Source: Micrococcaceae bacterium (GTDB lineage: Bacteria; Actinomycetota; Actinomycetes; Actinomycetales; Micrococcaceae). From it: a DNA stretch of 52,520 nucleotides. This document shows, in pieces, positions 18,952 to 27,637 of the stretch. The first letter of the stretch is position 1, and every line of letters begins with the position of its first letter. A program made the position numbers and the translations under genes. The notes beneath the pieces are model-generated. The model was not told the DNA's origin, did not search any database, and saw only the letters and a list, made by a program, of their open reading frames with translations. Location of the stretch: contig JAODMR010000075.1 of the NCBI GenBank assembly GCA_025465475.1, positions 1-52,520 on the forward strand. Reading direction: 5' to 3'.

Positions 18952-19733
18952 TGCCCGACCCCGTTGCACCGCTCGTCTGGGCCGCACCGCTGGTTCCGGG
19001 GGCTGACGAGGCGCGTCGCTGGGCGGAACAGGAATTGGCCAGGCAGGTGTATCAGGACGCCAAACCGGGCCTGGCCGACCTCATCTGGTCCTGGTTGGCG
19101 GAGACTTTCGGCGCCCTGCTGGACGGTGCCGGCCACCTGGACGCCGGTGTGGCCATGGTGCTGCTGGCCCTACTGGTCCTGGCCGCCGCCCTGCTGGTCT
19201 TCCGCCGGTTCCGGTTCCGAGCCCCCACAGAGCCGGCCAGTGCTGACGTGTTCGATGCCGGCGGCATTCTGACAGCGGCCGAGCACCGCCAAAGGGCAGC
19301 CGGCGACGCAGCCCGCGGGGATTTCCGCACCGCCTGCCGCGAAGTCTTCCGTGCGCTGGTTCGCTCCGGCGAAGAACGGGCCGTGCTTGACCTTCGTCCC
19401 GGCCGCACAGCCGACGAAGCGGCTGAAGAATTAGTTCGGGCCTTTCCGGATTTCAGTTCCGGGCTACGGCAGGCCGCCGGACTCTTCGACGCGGTTACCT
19501 ACGGAGGGGAACCGGCAACTCAGCGCTCCTATGGGCAACTGCTGAAGCTGGATTCCGTCATCCGACAAAGCCTGCCCCGGCAGCATGGCGTCGGAGGATC
19601 CCACCTCGATCCGTCGGTCGCCAACCGCCCGTCCCCGGCGGGCCAGGCGTCGACATACACCGCGACATACACCGGGACATACACCGCGACCAAGGCGCCT
19701 TCCGACTTCCCGAACCAGCCAGGGCAACGATGA
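18951..19733 (+). CDS. DUF4129 domain protein
   Basis: A 260-residue membrane protein. One transmembrane helix at about 60-85 (VAMVLLALLVLAAALLVFRR), then the cytoplasmic DUF4129 domain (about 105-210; DFRTACREVFRALV, LRPGRTADEAAEELVRAFP). The C-terminal tail is low complexity, encoded by three 12-bp repeats (19653-19688) reading Thr-Tyr-Thr-Ala/Gly. In related bacteria the family is found with transglutaminase-like, MoxR and DUF58 genes. Start is the ATG overlapping the upstream stop by one base. Confidence 0.82.
   Translation: MPDPVAPLVWAAPLVPGADEARRWAEQELARQVYQDAKPGLADLIWSWLAETFGALLDGAGHLDAGVAMVLLALLVLAAALLVFRRFRFRAPTEPASADVFDAGGILTAAEHRQRAAGDAARGDFRTACREVFRALVRSGEERAVLDLRPGRTADEAAEELVRAFPDFSSGLRQAAGLFDAVTYGGEPATQRSYGQLLKLDSVIRQSLPRQHGVGGSHLDPSVANRPSPAGQASTYTATYTGTYTATKAPSDFPNQPGQR
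19653..19688 (+). repeat. 12-bp tandem repeat in the DUF4129 tail
   Basis: Three units of ACATACACCGCG (middle copy with one change), in frame, encoding four residues each. Confidence 0.85.
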
Positions 19734-21028
19734 GTCCGCCTGCCGGTGATACCGGTTTTCGGCCACTACTGGCCGGGCGAGCGGGCGATCAGGCGGCGGC
19801 TCCACGGCACTCACCTCCCGACCATCGCGACGCTTCCGGCTTTGAACGGATTGGGTTCGGTGACGACGGACCTGGCTGGCGGCAGCGCGTCAGGGGTGGT
19901 CTCAGGGACAGGCGGTTTTGGTTGCTGGTGGGCGCAGCGCTGATTGCCGCACTTCTGGTGGTGGCCTCATTGCGCGGATCGGAAAGCGGCAGCCGCGAAC
20001 GCCTGGCCCTGGATAATCCGGCACCGGAGGGAGCAATGGCGGTGGGTGCCGTTCTGCGCTCCGCCGGCATTGACGTTCAACCTTCGTCCTCCCTGCAGGA
20101 CACCCTGAACGCCGTAACGTCTTCCCCGGACGCCACCGTTTTGCTGTTCGACGACCGCGGCCTCCTGGACGACGAGCAGGTCCGCGCGCTGGCAGCAGCG
20201 ACGCCCCGCCTGGTGCTGATGACCCCCTCGCAGCGGGTCCTCGACGCCGCCGGAGGCGAGCTCACCGGCGGGAGTTCATCGGGGACGCCGGTTTCCGCCG
20301 TCGACGCAGGCTGCATCGCCGAGGGTCCGCTGGCAGCAGGAACGATTGATGCCGGTGGTCAGACAACCCTGCTCTACGACGGGGCAACGGTGTGCTTCCG
20401 GCCCGACGGCAACGTCAACGGAGGCCTGTACGCCGCCAGCAAAAACAGCGAAACCATTGTGCTGGGCAGCAGTGCCCTGCTGGACAACGACGGCCTCGCC
20501 GCCCGAGGCAACGCAGCCCTGGCCATGCACACCCTGGGCGGCTCCCCCGTGCTGATCTGGTACCGGCCGAGCCCCTCAGACCTTCCGGTCAGCGGCGGAC
20601 CGGGCGACCTTTCCTCCCTGCGACCCGCCTGGCTGGTCCCACTGGGCGCATGGCTGATGGTTGTCGCACTGCTGGCCATGATGTGGAAGGGCAAGAGGGA
20701 CGGACCGCTGGTACCGGAACCACTACCCGTTGCCGTCCGGGCCACCGAAACAGTTTACGGACGGGCGCGGCTCTACCAGGATTCCAACGCCGTCGACAGC
20801 GCGGCAGAGGCCCTCCGCTCCGGAACCCTGGTCCGGTTGTCACGGCGCCTGAATCTGGGCGCGGGCGCTACGGCCACCGACGTGGTGGCCGCGTTGGCGC
20901 TCCACAGTGATCTGTCACCCGCCGAGCTTGCCGATCTGCTGATAGTTTTCGAACCATCGACTACGAAGGAACTGGTTCATTGGGCCCGGCAACTGCAGGA
21001 CCTGGAGAAGGGAACACGCACCTCATGA
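19730..21028 (+). CDS. DUF4350 domain protein
   Basis: A 432-residue membrane protein overlapping the DUF4129 gene by 4 bp. Membrane segments at about 61-80 (FWLLVGAALIAALLVVASL) and 300-320 (LVPLGAWLMVVALLAMMW) bracket an extracytoplasmic DUF4350 domain (about 95-290), with the pattern AMAVGAVLRSAGIDV and TVLLFDDRGLLDDEQ, a degenerate GATase-like fold. The C-terminal 110 residues are cytoplasmic. Its partner in mycobacteria is Rv3691, next to moxR2. Function within the complex is unknown. Confidence 0.8.
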   Translation: MSPPAGDTGFRPLLAGRAGDQAAAPRHSPPDHRDASGFERIGFGDDGPGWRQRVRGGLRDRRFWLLVGAALIAALLVVASLRGSESGSRERLALDNPAPEGAMAVGAVLRSAGIDVQPSSSLQDTLNAVTSSPDATVLLFDDRGLLDDEQVRALAAATPRLVLMTPSQRVLDAAGGELTGGSSSGTPVSAVDAGCIAEGPLAAGTIDAGGQTTLLYDGATVCFRPDGNVNGGLYAASKNSETIVLGSSALLDNDGLAARGNAALAMHTLGGSPVLIWYRPSPSDLPVSGGPGDLSSLRPAWLVPLGAWLMVVALLAMMWKGKRDGPLVPEPLPVAVRATETVYGRARLYQDSNAVDSAAEALRSGTLVRLSRRLNLGAGATATDVVAALALHSDLSPAELADLLIVFEPSTTKELVHWARQLQDLEKGTRTS

Positions 21029-22170
21029 GCGAAGACCAGAGGCAGGGCCTTTACGGTCTTCCGGTTGCGCCAGCCCCGGAGCAATTTGCGCCCTCCCTGG
21101 GAGCTCCCGGTTATGCCGCGGTGCGCGGCCCGCAGGACCAGCAAGGCACGCAGGGCCCGCGGGGCGACGGCGCCGTCGGCCCTGCCGCCGTCGATCCTGC
21201 CGCCGTCGATCCTGCCGTTCCGGATCCCGTTCGCGCGTCCCTGTTGGCGGTGCGCGCGGAGGTCTCCAAGGCCGTGGTGGGCCAGGAAGGAACGGTTACT
21301 GGCTTGCTGATCGCCCTGCTGGCCAGGGGTCATGTGCTGCTGGAAGGCGTGCCGGGCGTGGCCAAGACCCTCCTGGTGCGGACGCTCTGCGCCGCTCTGG
21401 ACCTGGACACCAAGCGGGTGCAGTTCACGCCGGACCTGATGCCCGGGGACGTGACAGGTTCCCTGGTATTCGACGCCCGGACATCCGATTTCACGTTCCG
21501 GCAAGGGCCGGTTTTCACCAACATCCTGCTCGCCGACGAAATCAACCGGACCCCTCCCAAGACGCAGGCGGCCCTGCTGGAAGCCATGGAGGAACATCAG
21601 GTGTCCGTCGACGGCATCTCGCGCCCGTTGCCGGTACCGTTCCTGGTGGCCGCAACCCAAAACCCCGTCGAATATGAGGGGACCTATCCCCTGCCGGAAG
21701 CGCAACTGGACCGGTTCCTGCTCAAGTTGACCCTGCAGCTGCCTGACCGGGACGCGGAAATTGAGGTGGTACGCCGGCACAGTATGGGCTTTGACCCCCA
21801 TGATCTTGCCGGTGCCGGCATTCGGGCTGTCGCCGGGCCGCGGGACCTCCAGCAGGCAAGGGAAGCGGTGCAGCGGGTGGCCATTGCCCCGGAAGTGCTT
21901 GCCTACATTGTGGACATCGTGCGCGCCACCCGCGCTGCTCCCTCCTTCGCGCTGGGCGTGTCACCCCGCGGGGCCACCGCCCTGCTGAACACCGGCAGGG
22001 CCTGGGCCTGGCTCTCCGGCCGCAGCTATGTCACACCTGACGACGTCAAGGCCCTCACCTTGCCCGCCCTGCGCCACCGGGTCAGCCTGCGTCCGGAAGC
22101 GGATATGGACGGGGTTCAGGTGGACGATGTCCTCCGCAGCATCCTGGCCACCGTTCCGGTGCCGCGCTAG
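21025..22170 (+). CDS. MoxR family AAA+ ATPase
   Basis: A chaperone-like ATPase, 381 residues, thought to help mature or assemble DUF58/VWA-domain partners. Walker A GVPGVAKT (about 125-132), Walker B and sensor region NILLADEINRTPPKTQAALL (about 168-187), MEEHQVSVDG, and sensor 1 VAATQNPVEYEGTYPLPEAQ. The C-terminal lid domain ends with the RHRVSLRPEADMDG motif. The first 60 residues are low complexity; three 15-bp repeats (21181-21225) encode Pro-Ala-Ala-Val-Asp. ATG at 21025 overlaps the DUF4350 stop (ATGA), which fixes the start. Confidence 0.9.
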   Translation: MSEDQRQGLYGLPVAPAPEQFAPSLGAPGYAAVRGPQDQQGTQGPRGDGAVGPAAVDPAAVDPAVPDPVRASLLAVRAEVSKAVVGQEGTVTGLLIALLARGHVLLEGVPGVAKTLLVRTLCAALDLDTKRVQFTPDLMPGDVTGSLVFDARTSDFTFRQGPVFTNILLADEINRTPPKTQAALLEAMEEHQVSVDGISRPLPVPFLVAATQNPVEYEGTYPLPEAQLDRFLLKLTLQLPDRDAEIEVVRRHSMGFDPHDLAGAGIRAVAGPRDLQQAREAVQRVAIAPEVLAYIVDIVRATRAAPSFALGVSPRGATALLNTGRAWAWLSGRSYVTPDDVKALTLPALRHRVSLRPEADMDGVQVDDVLRSILATVPVPR

Positions 22171-22182
22171 GCCGGCGCCGGC

Positions 22183-23475
22183 ATGGCCATCACCGGGCGC
22201 TTCGTCCTGTTGGCGCTCGTCGGCGTCGTCCCGCTGCTCCTGTTTCCCCGGCCGGCCGTGCTGATCCTGCTTGCCGGATTGCTGGCGGCACTGTTGACCC
22301 TGGATCTGCTGCTGGCTGGTTCACCCCGGCAGGCAATCCTGGCCCGCAACATTCCGGCCACCGTCCGGCTGGGGGAAACGGTGACGGTTGGCCTGACGCT
22401 GACGAACACGTCATCCCGCACCCTGCGTGTTCTGGTCCGGGAAGCCTGGCAGCCCTCCGCCGGCGCGCTGCAGCCCCGCGTACGGATGCGGGTCGGTGGC
22501 GGGCAACGGGGCAGGGCTGTACTGCTGTTGCAGCCGCTCAGGCGGGGTGATTTGCATATCGCCTCCTCCACGCTGCGCTCTTTTGGGCCGCTGGGACTTG
22601 CGGCGCGGCAGTACACCCTGCCATCGCCCGGGCTGCTGCGGGTATTGCCGCCCTTTCATGCCCGCAAGCACCTGGCATCCAAGCTCCGCCAGCTGCGCGA
22701 ACTGGATGGCAGGGCCGCTGTGCAGCTGCGCGGCGAGGGGACCGAGTTCGATTCCCTGCGGGACTATGTCCGGGGCGATGACGTGCGGTCCATTGATTGG
22801 CGGGCCACAGCACGGCGGCAGGCGGTGGTGGTGCGAACCTGGCGGCCGGAGCGGGACCGCCGTGTGCTCTTGGTGCTGGACACCTCCCGTACCTCCGCCG
22901 CCCGGGTCGCCGATGAACCCCGCCTGGATACCGGGATGGAGGCGGCGCTGCTGCTTGCGGCCCTGGCCGAGCGGGGCGGGGACCGGGTCGACTTCCTGGC
23001 CTTCGACCGGCGCGTGCGCGCCCTGGCCGGGTCGGCCGCACGGGGAAACCTGCTGCGTGCCCTGGTCGAGGCCATGGCACCCCTGGAGCCCGAGCTCATC
23101 GAGTTCGACTGGGCCCAGCTGCCTGCGCAGGTCAGGTCCGTGACTCCACACCGTGCCCTGGTGGTGCTGCTGACAAGCCTCGATACCGGCGCCCCTGAAG
23201 AAGGCCTGCTGCCGATGGTCGCTCAGCTCTCACGCAAGCACCTGGTCCTGGTCGCGGCCGTTCGGGACCCGCTGTTGGCGCAGCTGCGGCCGCAGCGGGA
23301 AACGACCGGGGACGTGTACCGGGCGGCGGCAGCGGAACGGGCCCTGCTGGAACGGGAAAGCCTAATCGGCCAGCTGCGCAGGTTGGGGGCGGAGGTCGTC
23401 GACGCCGAACCCGACCTGCTGCCCCCTCGACTGGCTGACTGCTACATCCGGCTGAAGGCTGCAGGCCGGCTCTAG
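22183..23475 (+). CDS. DUF58 domain protein
   Basis: A 430-residue membrane protein. Two N-terminal membrane helices (about 5-45), then a beta-rich segment, then the DUF58 motif GEGTEFDSLRDYVRGDDVRSIDWRA split here as GEGTEFDSLRDYV (about 185-197) and DDVRSIDWRATARR (about 200-213), followed by a VWA-like domain beginning VLLVLDTSRTS (MIDAS-like DxSxT at about 232). Likely substrate or partner of the MoxR ATPase encoded 12 bp upstream. The ATG has no strong ribosome site; coupling from moxR is probable. Confidence 0.87.
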   Translation: MAITGRFVLLALVGVVPLLLFPRPAVLILLAGLLAALLTLDLLLAGSPRQAILARNIPATVRLGETVTVGLTLTNTSSRTLRVLVREAWQPSAGALQPRVRMRVGGGQRGRAVLLLQPLRRGDLHIASSTLRSFGPLGLAARQYTLPSPGLLRVLPPFHARKHLASKLRQLRELDGRAAVQLRGEGTEFDSLRDYVRGDDVRSIDWRATARRQAVVVRTWRPERDRRVLLVLDTSRTSAARVADEPRLDTGMEAALLLAALAERGGDRVDFLAFDRRVRALAGSAARGNLLRALVEAMAPLEPELIEFDWAQLPAQVRSVTPHRALVVLLTSLDTGAPEEGLLPMVAQLSRKHLVLVAAVRDPLLAQLRPQRETTGDVYRAAAAERALLERESLIGQLRRLGAEVVDAEPDLLPPRLADCYIRLKAAGRL

Positions 23476-23486
23476 GAGGCGGGGGC

Positions 23487-23526
23487 GCCCGGTAGGGTGG
23501 GCAGCCGGGTGCCCGGTAGGGTGGGC
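23487..23526 (+). repeat. 16-bp direct repeat just upstream of the DUF4166 gene
   Basis: GCCCGGTAGGGTGGGC occurs at 23487-23502 and 23511-23526, 24 bp apart. The second copy contains the TAGGGT hexamer that ends 6 nt before the start codon, so the duplication also copies a possible -10 element. Confidence 0.8.
23517..23522 (+). promoter_or_regulatory. Possible -10 element for leaderless DUF4166 gene
   Basis: TAGGGT ends exactly 6 nt before ATG 23529. The same GGGTGGG could instead act as a ribosome site, so the two readings compete. Confidence 0.4.
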
Positions 23527-23528
23527 GC

Positions 23529-24254
23529 ATGGCGGGCATCTACCAGCAGGTCCTTGGGTCGGAGTTTGACCGGTTGCAGGAGCCGGTGCAGGAATACTTC
23601 TCGTTGGAGGCAGGGTCCGGCTATTACGGCGTCGGCACCGGAACCTTCGACGTCGCCGGCTGTCCGCAGGCCTGGCTGCGCCCGTTGCTGGGGCTGGCGT
23701 CGGCCGAGGAGGCGTTCTTCCCGGAGTATGGCGAGCGTATTCCTTTTCGGATCGAGAACCACGCGCACCTTGATCCCTTCGGCCGTCCCAGCCTTACTGC
23801 CCGCCGGGAGATCCGGTTCCCACAACGCACCAGGATTTTCCAGGACACGACGTCGCTGCAAACTGCAGTTTCCGCGGTTGCAGGCACGCCGGGTCGGCTG
23901 CTGGATTACGTGGGCCGCGACCACCGGCTGGTGACGGACCTGGACCTGCAGGTGACACCAACCGGGGTGCTGCGGGGCATCTCCCAACGTTCACGGCTGC
24001 TGGCCGGGCCGCTCAGGATCCCGCTGCCGGCCGTCCTGGACGCCAAAGCCTATGCCCAGCAGGACTGGGATGAGGCCGCCGGCAGGCACCGCATCCAGGT
24101 CAAGGTACTGCAGCCCCAACTGGGCACTGTGCTGGTCTACGCGGGCAGTTTCGACTACCGGCTGGAAAGGTACGACGGCGGACCCGCTGCTGCGGGTCTG
24201 CCCGGGGCTCTACCCGCCGCGGCACATCCCCGCCGCTGGCAATTCCGCGACTGA
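23529..24254 (+). CDS. DUF4166 domain protein
   Basis: A 241-residue soluble protein matching DUF4166: an opening IYQQVLGSEFDRLQEPVQEY, the QGxG-like GYYGVGTGTFDV, FPEYGERIPFRIENHAHLD and the late DFRL-like FDYRLERYDGGP. No signal peptide. In other genomes the domain is sometimes attached to oxidoreductase or NAD-binding proteins; its role is unknown. It follows the DUF58 gene by 53 bp but appears to have its own promoter, so it may not belong to that operon. Confidence 0.78.
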   Translation: MAGIYQQVLGSEFDRLQEPVQEYFSLEAGSGYYGVGTGTFDVAGCPQAWLRPLLGLASAEEAFFPEYGERIPFRIENHAHLDPFGRPSLTARREIRFPQRTRIFQDTTSLQTAVSAVAGTPGRLLDYVGRDHRLVTDLDLQVTPTGVLRGISQRSRLLAGPLRIPLPAVLDAKAYAQQDWDEAAGRHRIQVKVLQPQLGTVLVYAGSFDYRLERYDGGPAAAGLPGALPAAAHPRRWQFRD

Positions 24255-24266
24255 AGGCAGCGCCGC

Positions 24267-25364
24267 CTACCCGGCCATGACGTCATTGAGCGCGCGGGCC
24301 GTGTCTGTGAGCACGGTCAGGGCGGCACGCGCGGACGACGGGGACAAAACGTCCAGCCCAGCAGCGGGCGTCAGCCGCACCGCTGCCAGGGCCCGTTCCG
24401 GTAGGCCGATGCCGCGCCATGGCCGCAGGACAGTTTCCACCAGCCTGCTGACCGCCGGCGGGGTCGAACCGTCCCGAACGGGAAGCACTCCGGCCCACAG
24501 CGCGCGGCCGGCTTCAAGTGCTCCGGCGAGCTGCTCCCAGTCGCCGGTGCCGAGCTGGGCCAGCGGCACCGCCACGCCGTCTGCACCGGCGTCGAACACG
24601 GCCTGCAAGGGCGGTGCCGTGCCGGGAACTGACAGGATGACCTCCCCAACTCCGGCGTTCCGGGCCGCTCCAATAATCCGCTCCCAGCCCTGCAGCACTT
24701 CGGCGGGCGGCACTGCCCGCAGCGTGCGGTAGCCGCTGGCCGTTGGAATGGTGCCGGACAGCACCCGAACCACCTCCGGCTCGTGGAGCTGCAGCACCAG
24801 ACGCGCACCTGGTGCCGCCTCCCGCACCTTGGTCACGTGCAGCGCCAAGCCTGCCGCCAGCGAGTCCACCACGTCGCGGCGGGCGCCGTAATCGAGCAGC
24901 GCCCGCTCCCCCTGATGCAGGAACAGGGACGCGGCCAGGGTGAGGGGGCCCGTGAGCTGGAGCTTCAGGGCCGGGCCCTGTTGCTCCTCAGCTCCGGCCA
25001 CGTCGGCCAGCACGTTGATGTCCGAGTTGAGCAGCGACACCGCGCGTCGGTGTTCGGCACCGGGCCGGTCCACCAACCGCCAGCCGTAGGGCTGGACGTC
25101 GACCGGCAGCTCCACCAGGATGGCAGCGGTGCGTCCAACGGCGTCGGCGCCGACGCCGCGGTCGGGCAGCTCGGGCAGGTAGGGCAGGTGTGGATGACCC
25201 AGTTCACCCCGGGTGATGCGCATGGCTTCGGGCATGTCCGACCCCGGCCAACTTCCCAAGCCCGTCGCGATGACCTCCCGCGGCTGTTCCTGGTGCTCCG
25301 GTGTTCCCTGCTCCAGGCGCTCCGGCTGGGACGGCGATGACGGCGACCCGGGAACGGGCGTCAC
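24267..25364 (-). CDS. MetE-like (cobalamin-independent methionine synthase fold) protein without zinc cysteines
   Basis: A 365-residue TIM-barrel protein similar to the actinobacterial Rv3015c-type family usually labelled methionine synthase. Family landmarks: ATGLGSWPGSDMPEAMR (about 33-49), HLPYLPELPDRGVGADAVGR, LKLQLTGPLTLA (about 134-145), VLQLHEPEVVRV and TPAAGLDVL near 335. True MetE holds catalytic zinc with one His, one Glu and two Cys; this protein contains no cysteine at all, and the NPDCGL-like site reads TPAAGL. A zinc-dependent methyl transfer to homocysteine is therefore unlikely. Overlaps chorismate mutase by 4 bp, so the two are co-translated. Confidence 0.78.
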   Translation of the reverse strand: MTPVPGSPSSPSQPERLEQGTPEHQEQPREVIATGLGSWPGSDMPEAMRITRGELGHPHLPYLPELPDRGVGADAVGRTAAILVELPVDVQPYGWRLVDRPGAEHRRAVSLLNSDINVLADVAGAEEQQGPALKLQLTGPLTLAASLFLHQGERALLDYGARRDVVDSLAAGLALHVTKVREAAPGARLVLQLHEPEVVRVLSGTIPTASGYRTLRAVPPAEVLQGWERIIGAARNAGVGEVILSVPGTAPPLQAVFDAGADGVAVPLAQLGTGDWEQLAGALEAGRALWAGVLPVRDGSTPPAVSRLVETVLRPWRGIGLPERALAAVRLTPAAGLDVLSPSSARAALTVLTDTARALNDVMAG

Positions 25365-25777
25365 GAAACGTTCCCGGCTTCGTTCCCCTGGAGGGCTGCT
25401 GCCTGGGCGGCGGACGCTTCGGAATGGTTGCGTGAAATGTCCTCGTGGTGGCGGATCACTTCGCGGATGATGAAATTCAGGAACTTCTCCGCGAACGCGG
25501 GATCAAGGTGGGCGGACTCGGCCAGGGCCCGGAGCCGGGCGATCTGGGCGGACTCGCGATCCGGGTCCCCGGCGGGCAGGCGGTGGGTGGCCTTGAGCAC
25601 TCCAACCCGCTGCGTGGCTTTGAACCGTTCGGCCAGCAGGTACACCAGGGTCGCGTCAATGTTGTCAATGCTCGAGCGCATGGACAACAGCTCGGCCATC
25701 ACCTCCGGGGCAATCTGCCCGGACAGGGAACTGGCCGTGGGGTCGAAATCGGGTACATCCTTATGAGTGCTGGTCAT
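25361..25777 (-). CDS. Chorismate mutase, AroQ type
   Basis: Converts chorismate to prephenate in the branch to phenylalanine and tyrosine; cytoplasmic. The 138-residue helical protein has the AroQ pattern: an N-terminal helix with LLSMRSSIDNIDATLVYLL (the active-site Arg), then AERFKATQRVGVLKA (active-site Lys), PDRESAQIARLRALA and a last helix FLNFIIREVIRHHE. The N-terminal 25 residues are variable. The ATG at 25777 has no ribosome site, but TAAACT ends 6 nt upstream, pointing to leaderless mRNA. It heads a two-gene unit with the MetE-like gene. Confidence 0.9.
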   Translation of the reverse strand: MTSTHKDVPDFDPTASSLSGQIAPEVMAELLSMRSSIDNIDATLVYLLAERFKATQRVGVLKATHRLPAGDPDRESAQIARLRALAESAHLDPAFAEKFLNFIIREVIRHHEDISRNHSEASAAQAAALQGNEAGNVS

Positions 25778-25783
25778 GGACCC

Positions 25784-25789
25784 AGTTTA
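25784..25789 (-). promoter_or_regulatory. -10 element for leaderless chorismate mutase gene
   Basis: TAAACT on the minus strand, then GGGTCC, then ATG 25777. It has the TANNNT form, 6-nt spacing and no ribosome site. No clear -35. Confidence 0.5.
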
Positions 25790-25883
25790 GGCGCCAGCAC
25801 CAGCAGGCTTCCGCCAGCCCGCCCCACGGATGGCCGGATTCATAGAGCCCTGCACCCTGCAGGCCGGACCCCAGAGCCCGGCG

Positions 25884-25912
25884 GCCCGGACCCGGCGAAG
25901 TGGGGTCCGGGC
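25884..25912 (-). terminator. GC-rich hairpin after the peptide ABC transporter operon
   Basis: GCCCGGACCC (25884-25893) and GGGTCCGGGC (25903-25912) form a perfect 10-bp stem with a 9-nt loop, 22 bp past the ATPase stop codon. There is no T-run, so it may be an L-shaped terminator or an mRNA-end protector. Confidence 0.5.
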
Positions 25913-25933
25913 TCCCGGGCTGCGGGGAAAGGG

Positions 25934-27637
25934 TCAGCTCCGGAGCAGCTCGCGGCGGGCCGTCCGTCGTCGTGCCTGCTCTGCCGGATCGGGAACGGGC
26001 AGGGAGGCGATCAGCCGCTGGGTGTAGGGGTCCTTGGGACCTCCCATCACCTGGTTGCCGATGCCCTCCTCCACCAACCGGCCCTTGTAGAGCACGCCGA
26101 CCCAGTGCGAGAGGATATCCACCACCGCCAGGTCATGGCTGATGAACAGGGCGGCGAAACCGAATTCGGCCTGGATCTCCCGGAACAGCTCCAGCACCTT
26201 GGCCTGCACGGAGACGTCCAGTGCCGAGGTGGGTTCGTCGGCGATCAGGAGCCGGGGATTCAATGCCAGCGCCCGGGCCAACGACGCCCGCTGGCGCTGT
26301 CCGCCGGAGAGCTCGTGCGGATAGCGGTCGGCGTACGCCGCCGGCAGCTGAACAGCTTCCAGCAACTCGGCCACCCGGCGTGATACGTCCGGGCCCTTGC
26401 GGTCACCGGTGATGAGGATGGGTTCCGCGACGCATTCACCGATCGTCAGCTGCGGGTTGAAGGAGGACGCCGGATCCTGGAAGACGAATCCGATGTCCCG
26501 CCGCACGGGACGGAAGGACCGCTCCCGAACGTTCAGCATCTCGTGGCCCAGGACCTTCAGGGATCCCCCGGTCACCTTGTTCAGCCCGGCGATGGCCCGC
26601 CCAATGGTGGTCTTGCCCGACCCTGACTCTCCCACCAGGCCAAACACCTCGCCGGCGGAGATGGTGAAGCTGACATCGTTCACGGCCCGGAAGCCCGGGC
26701 TGCCCAGGCGGCCGGGATATTCGATGACCAGGTTCCTGGCCTCGACCAGTACCTCGCCGCCCTGATGTGCCCGCTCCGTCAGGCCGGCGGAGGCGGAGTT
26801 TCGGCCCAGGTGGGGAACTGCTGCCAACAGCTTGCGGGTGTACTCCTGCTTGGGCTCAGCGAACAGCGTCGCAACGTCCGCTTCTTCGACCACATCGCCC
26901 TGGTACATGACCACCACACGGTCAGCCAGGTCCGCCACGACGCCCATGTTGTGCGTGATCAGCACAATGGACGTGCCGAACACGTCCCGGAGGTCACGCA
27001 GCAGGTCAAGGATTTCGGCCTGCACTGTCACATCGAGGGCTGTGGTCGGCTCATCAGCCACGATAAGGCCGGGGTTCAGTGCCAGCGCGGCGGCGATGAC
27101 CACCCGCTGCTTCTGCCCGCCGGAAAATTGGTGCGGATAGTAGTCCACCCGTTTTTCCGGCTCCGGGATGCCCACCTTTCCCAGGGCCTCAATCGCCCGT
27201 GCCCGGGCCTCCTTGCGGCTGACGTTGCCATGCGAGCGCAGCCCCTCGGCGATTTGCCAGCCTACGGTGAACACCGGATTCAGGGCGGTGGATGGTTCCT
27301 GGAAGACCATGGCTACCTCCTGGCCGCGGATCTGCCGCAGCTTGGCAGGGCTGACCGAGATGACGTCGCTGCCGGAAATCAGCACGGCACCGGAGCTGAC
27401 GGCCGTTTCCGGCAGCAGTCCCAGAATCGTTTTCGCTGTCACGGTCTTGCCGGATCCTGATTCGCCGACGATGGCCAGCACCTCGCCGGGGGCGACGGAG
27501 AGGGAGACGTCGTCGACGGCGTGGACATCGCCACCATCGGTGGCGAACGTGACCTTCAGGTGGTCGATCCGCAGCACCGGTTCCGTTGCGGGTCCCTCAT
27601 TGTGTGGCGTGCCGGAATGTTGCGTGCTGGTGCTCAT
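25934..27637 (-). CDS. Dipeptide/oligopeptide ABC transporter, double ATPase (DppD-DppF fusion)
   Basis: Energises peptide import from the cytoplasmic face. In 567 residues there are two full ABC domains. Domain 1 (about 20-275): Walker A GESGSGKT, signature FSGGQKQR, Walker B LIVADEPTTALD. Domain 2 (about 295-550): GESGSGKT, LSGGQRQR, LLIADEPTSALD. Each is followed by an oligopeptide-transporter C-terminal segment (YTRKLLAAVP and YTQRLIASLP). Fusing DppD and DppF makes one polypeptide a complete ATPase dimer. It is the last gene of the operon and its start overlaps the DppC stop by 4 bp. Confidence 0.94.
   Translation of the reverse strand: MSTSTQHSGTPHNEGPATEPVLRIDHLKVTFATDGGDVHAVDDVSLSVAPGEVLAIVGESGSGKTVTAKTILGLLPETAVSSGAVLISGSDVISVSPAKLRQIRGQEVAMVFQEPSTALNPVFTVGWQIAEGLRSHGNVSRKEARARAIEALGKVGIPEPEKRVDYYPHQFSGGQKQRVVIAAALALNPGLIVADEPTTALDVTVQAEILDLLRDLRDVFGTSIVLITHNMGVVADLADRVVVMYQGDVVEEADVATLFAEPKQEYTRKLLAAVPHLGRNSASAGLTERAHQGGEVLVEARNLVIEYPGRLGSPGFRAVNDVSFTISAGEVFGLVGESGSGKTTIGRAIAGLNKVTGGSLKVLGHEMLNVRERSFRPVRRDIGFVFQDPASSFNPQLTIGECVAEPILITGDRKGPDVSRRVAELLEAVQLPAAYADRYPHELSGGQRQRASLARALALNPRLLIADEPTSALDVSVQAKVLELFREIQAEFGFAALFISHDLAVVDILSHWVGVLYKGRLVEEGIGNQVMGGPKDPYTQRLIASLPVPDPAEQARRRTARRELLRS

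Noticed and set aside
25884-25912. Riboswitch for the chorismate mutase or transporter genes
   Set aside because: The hairpin is simple, lies downstream of the transporter operon and not in a leader; no riboswitch-type multi-stem pattern.
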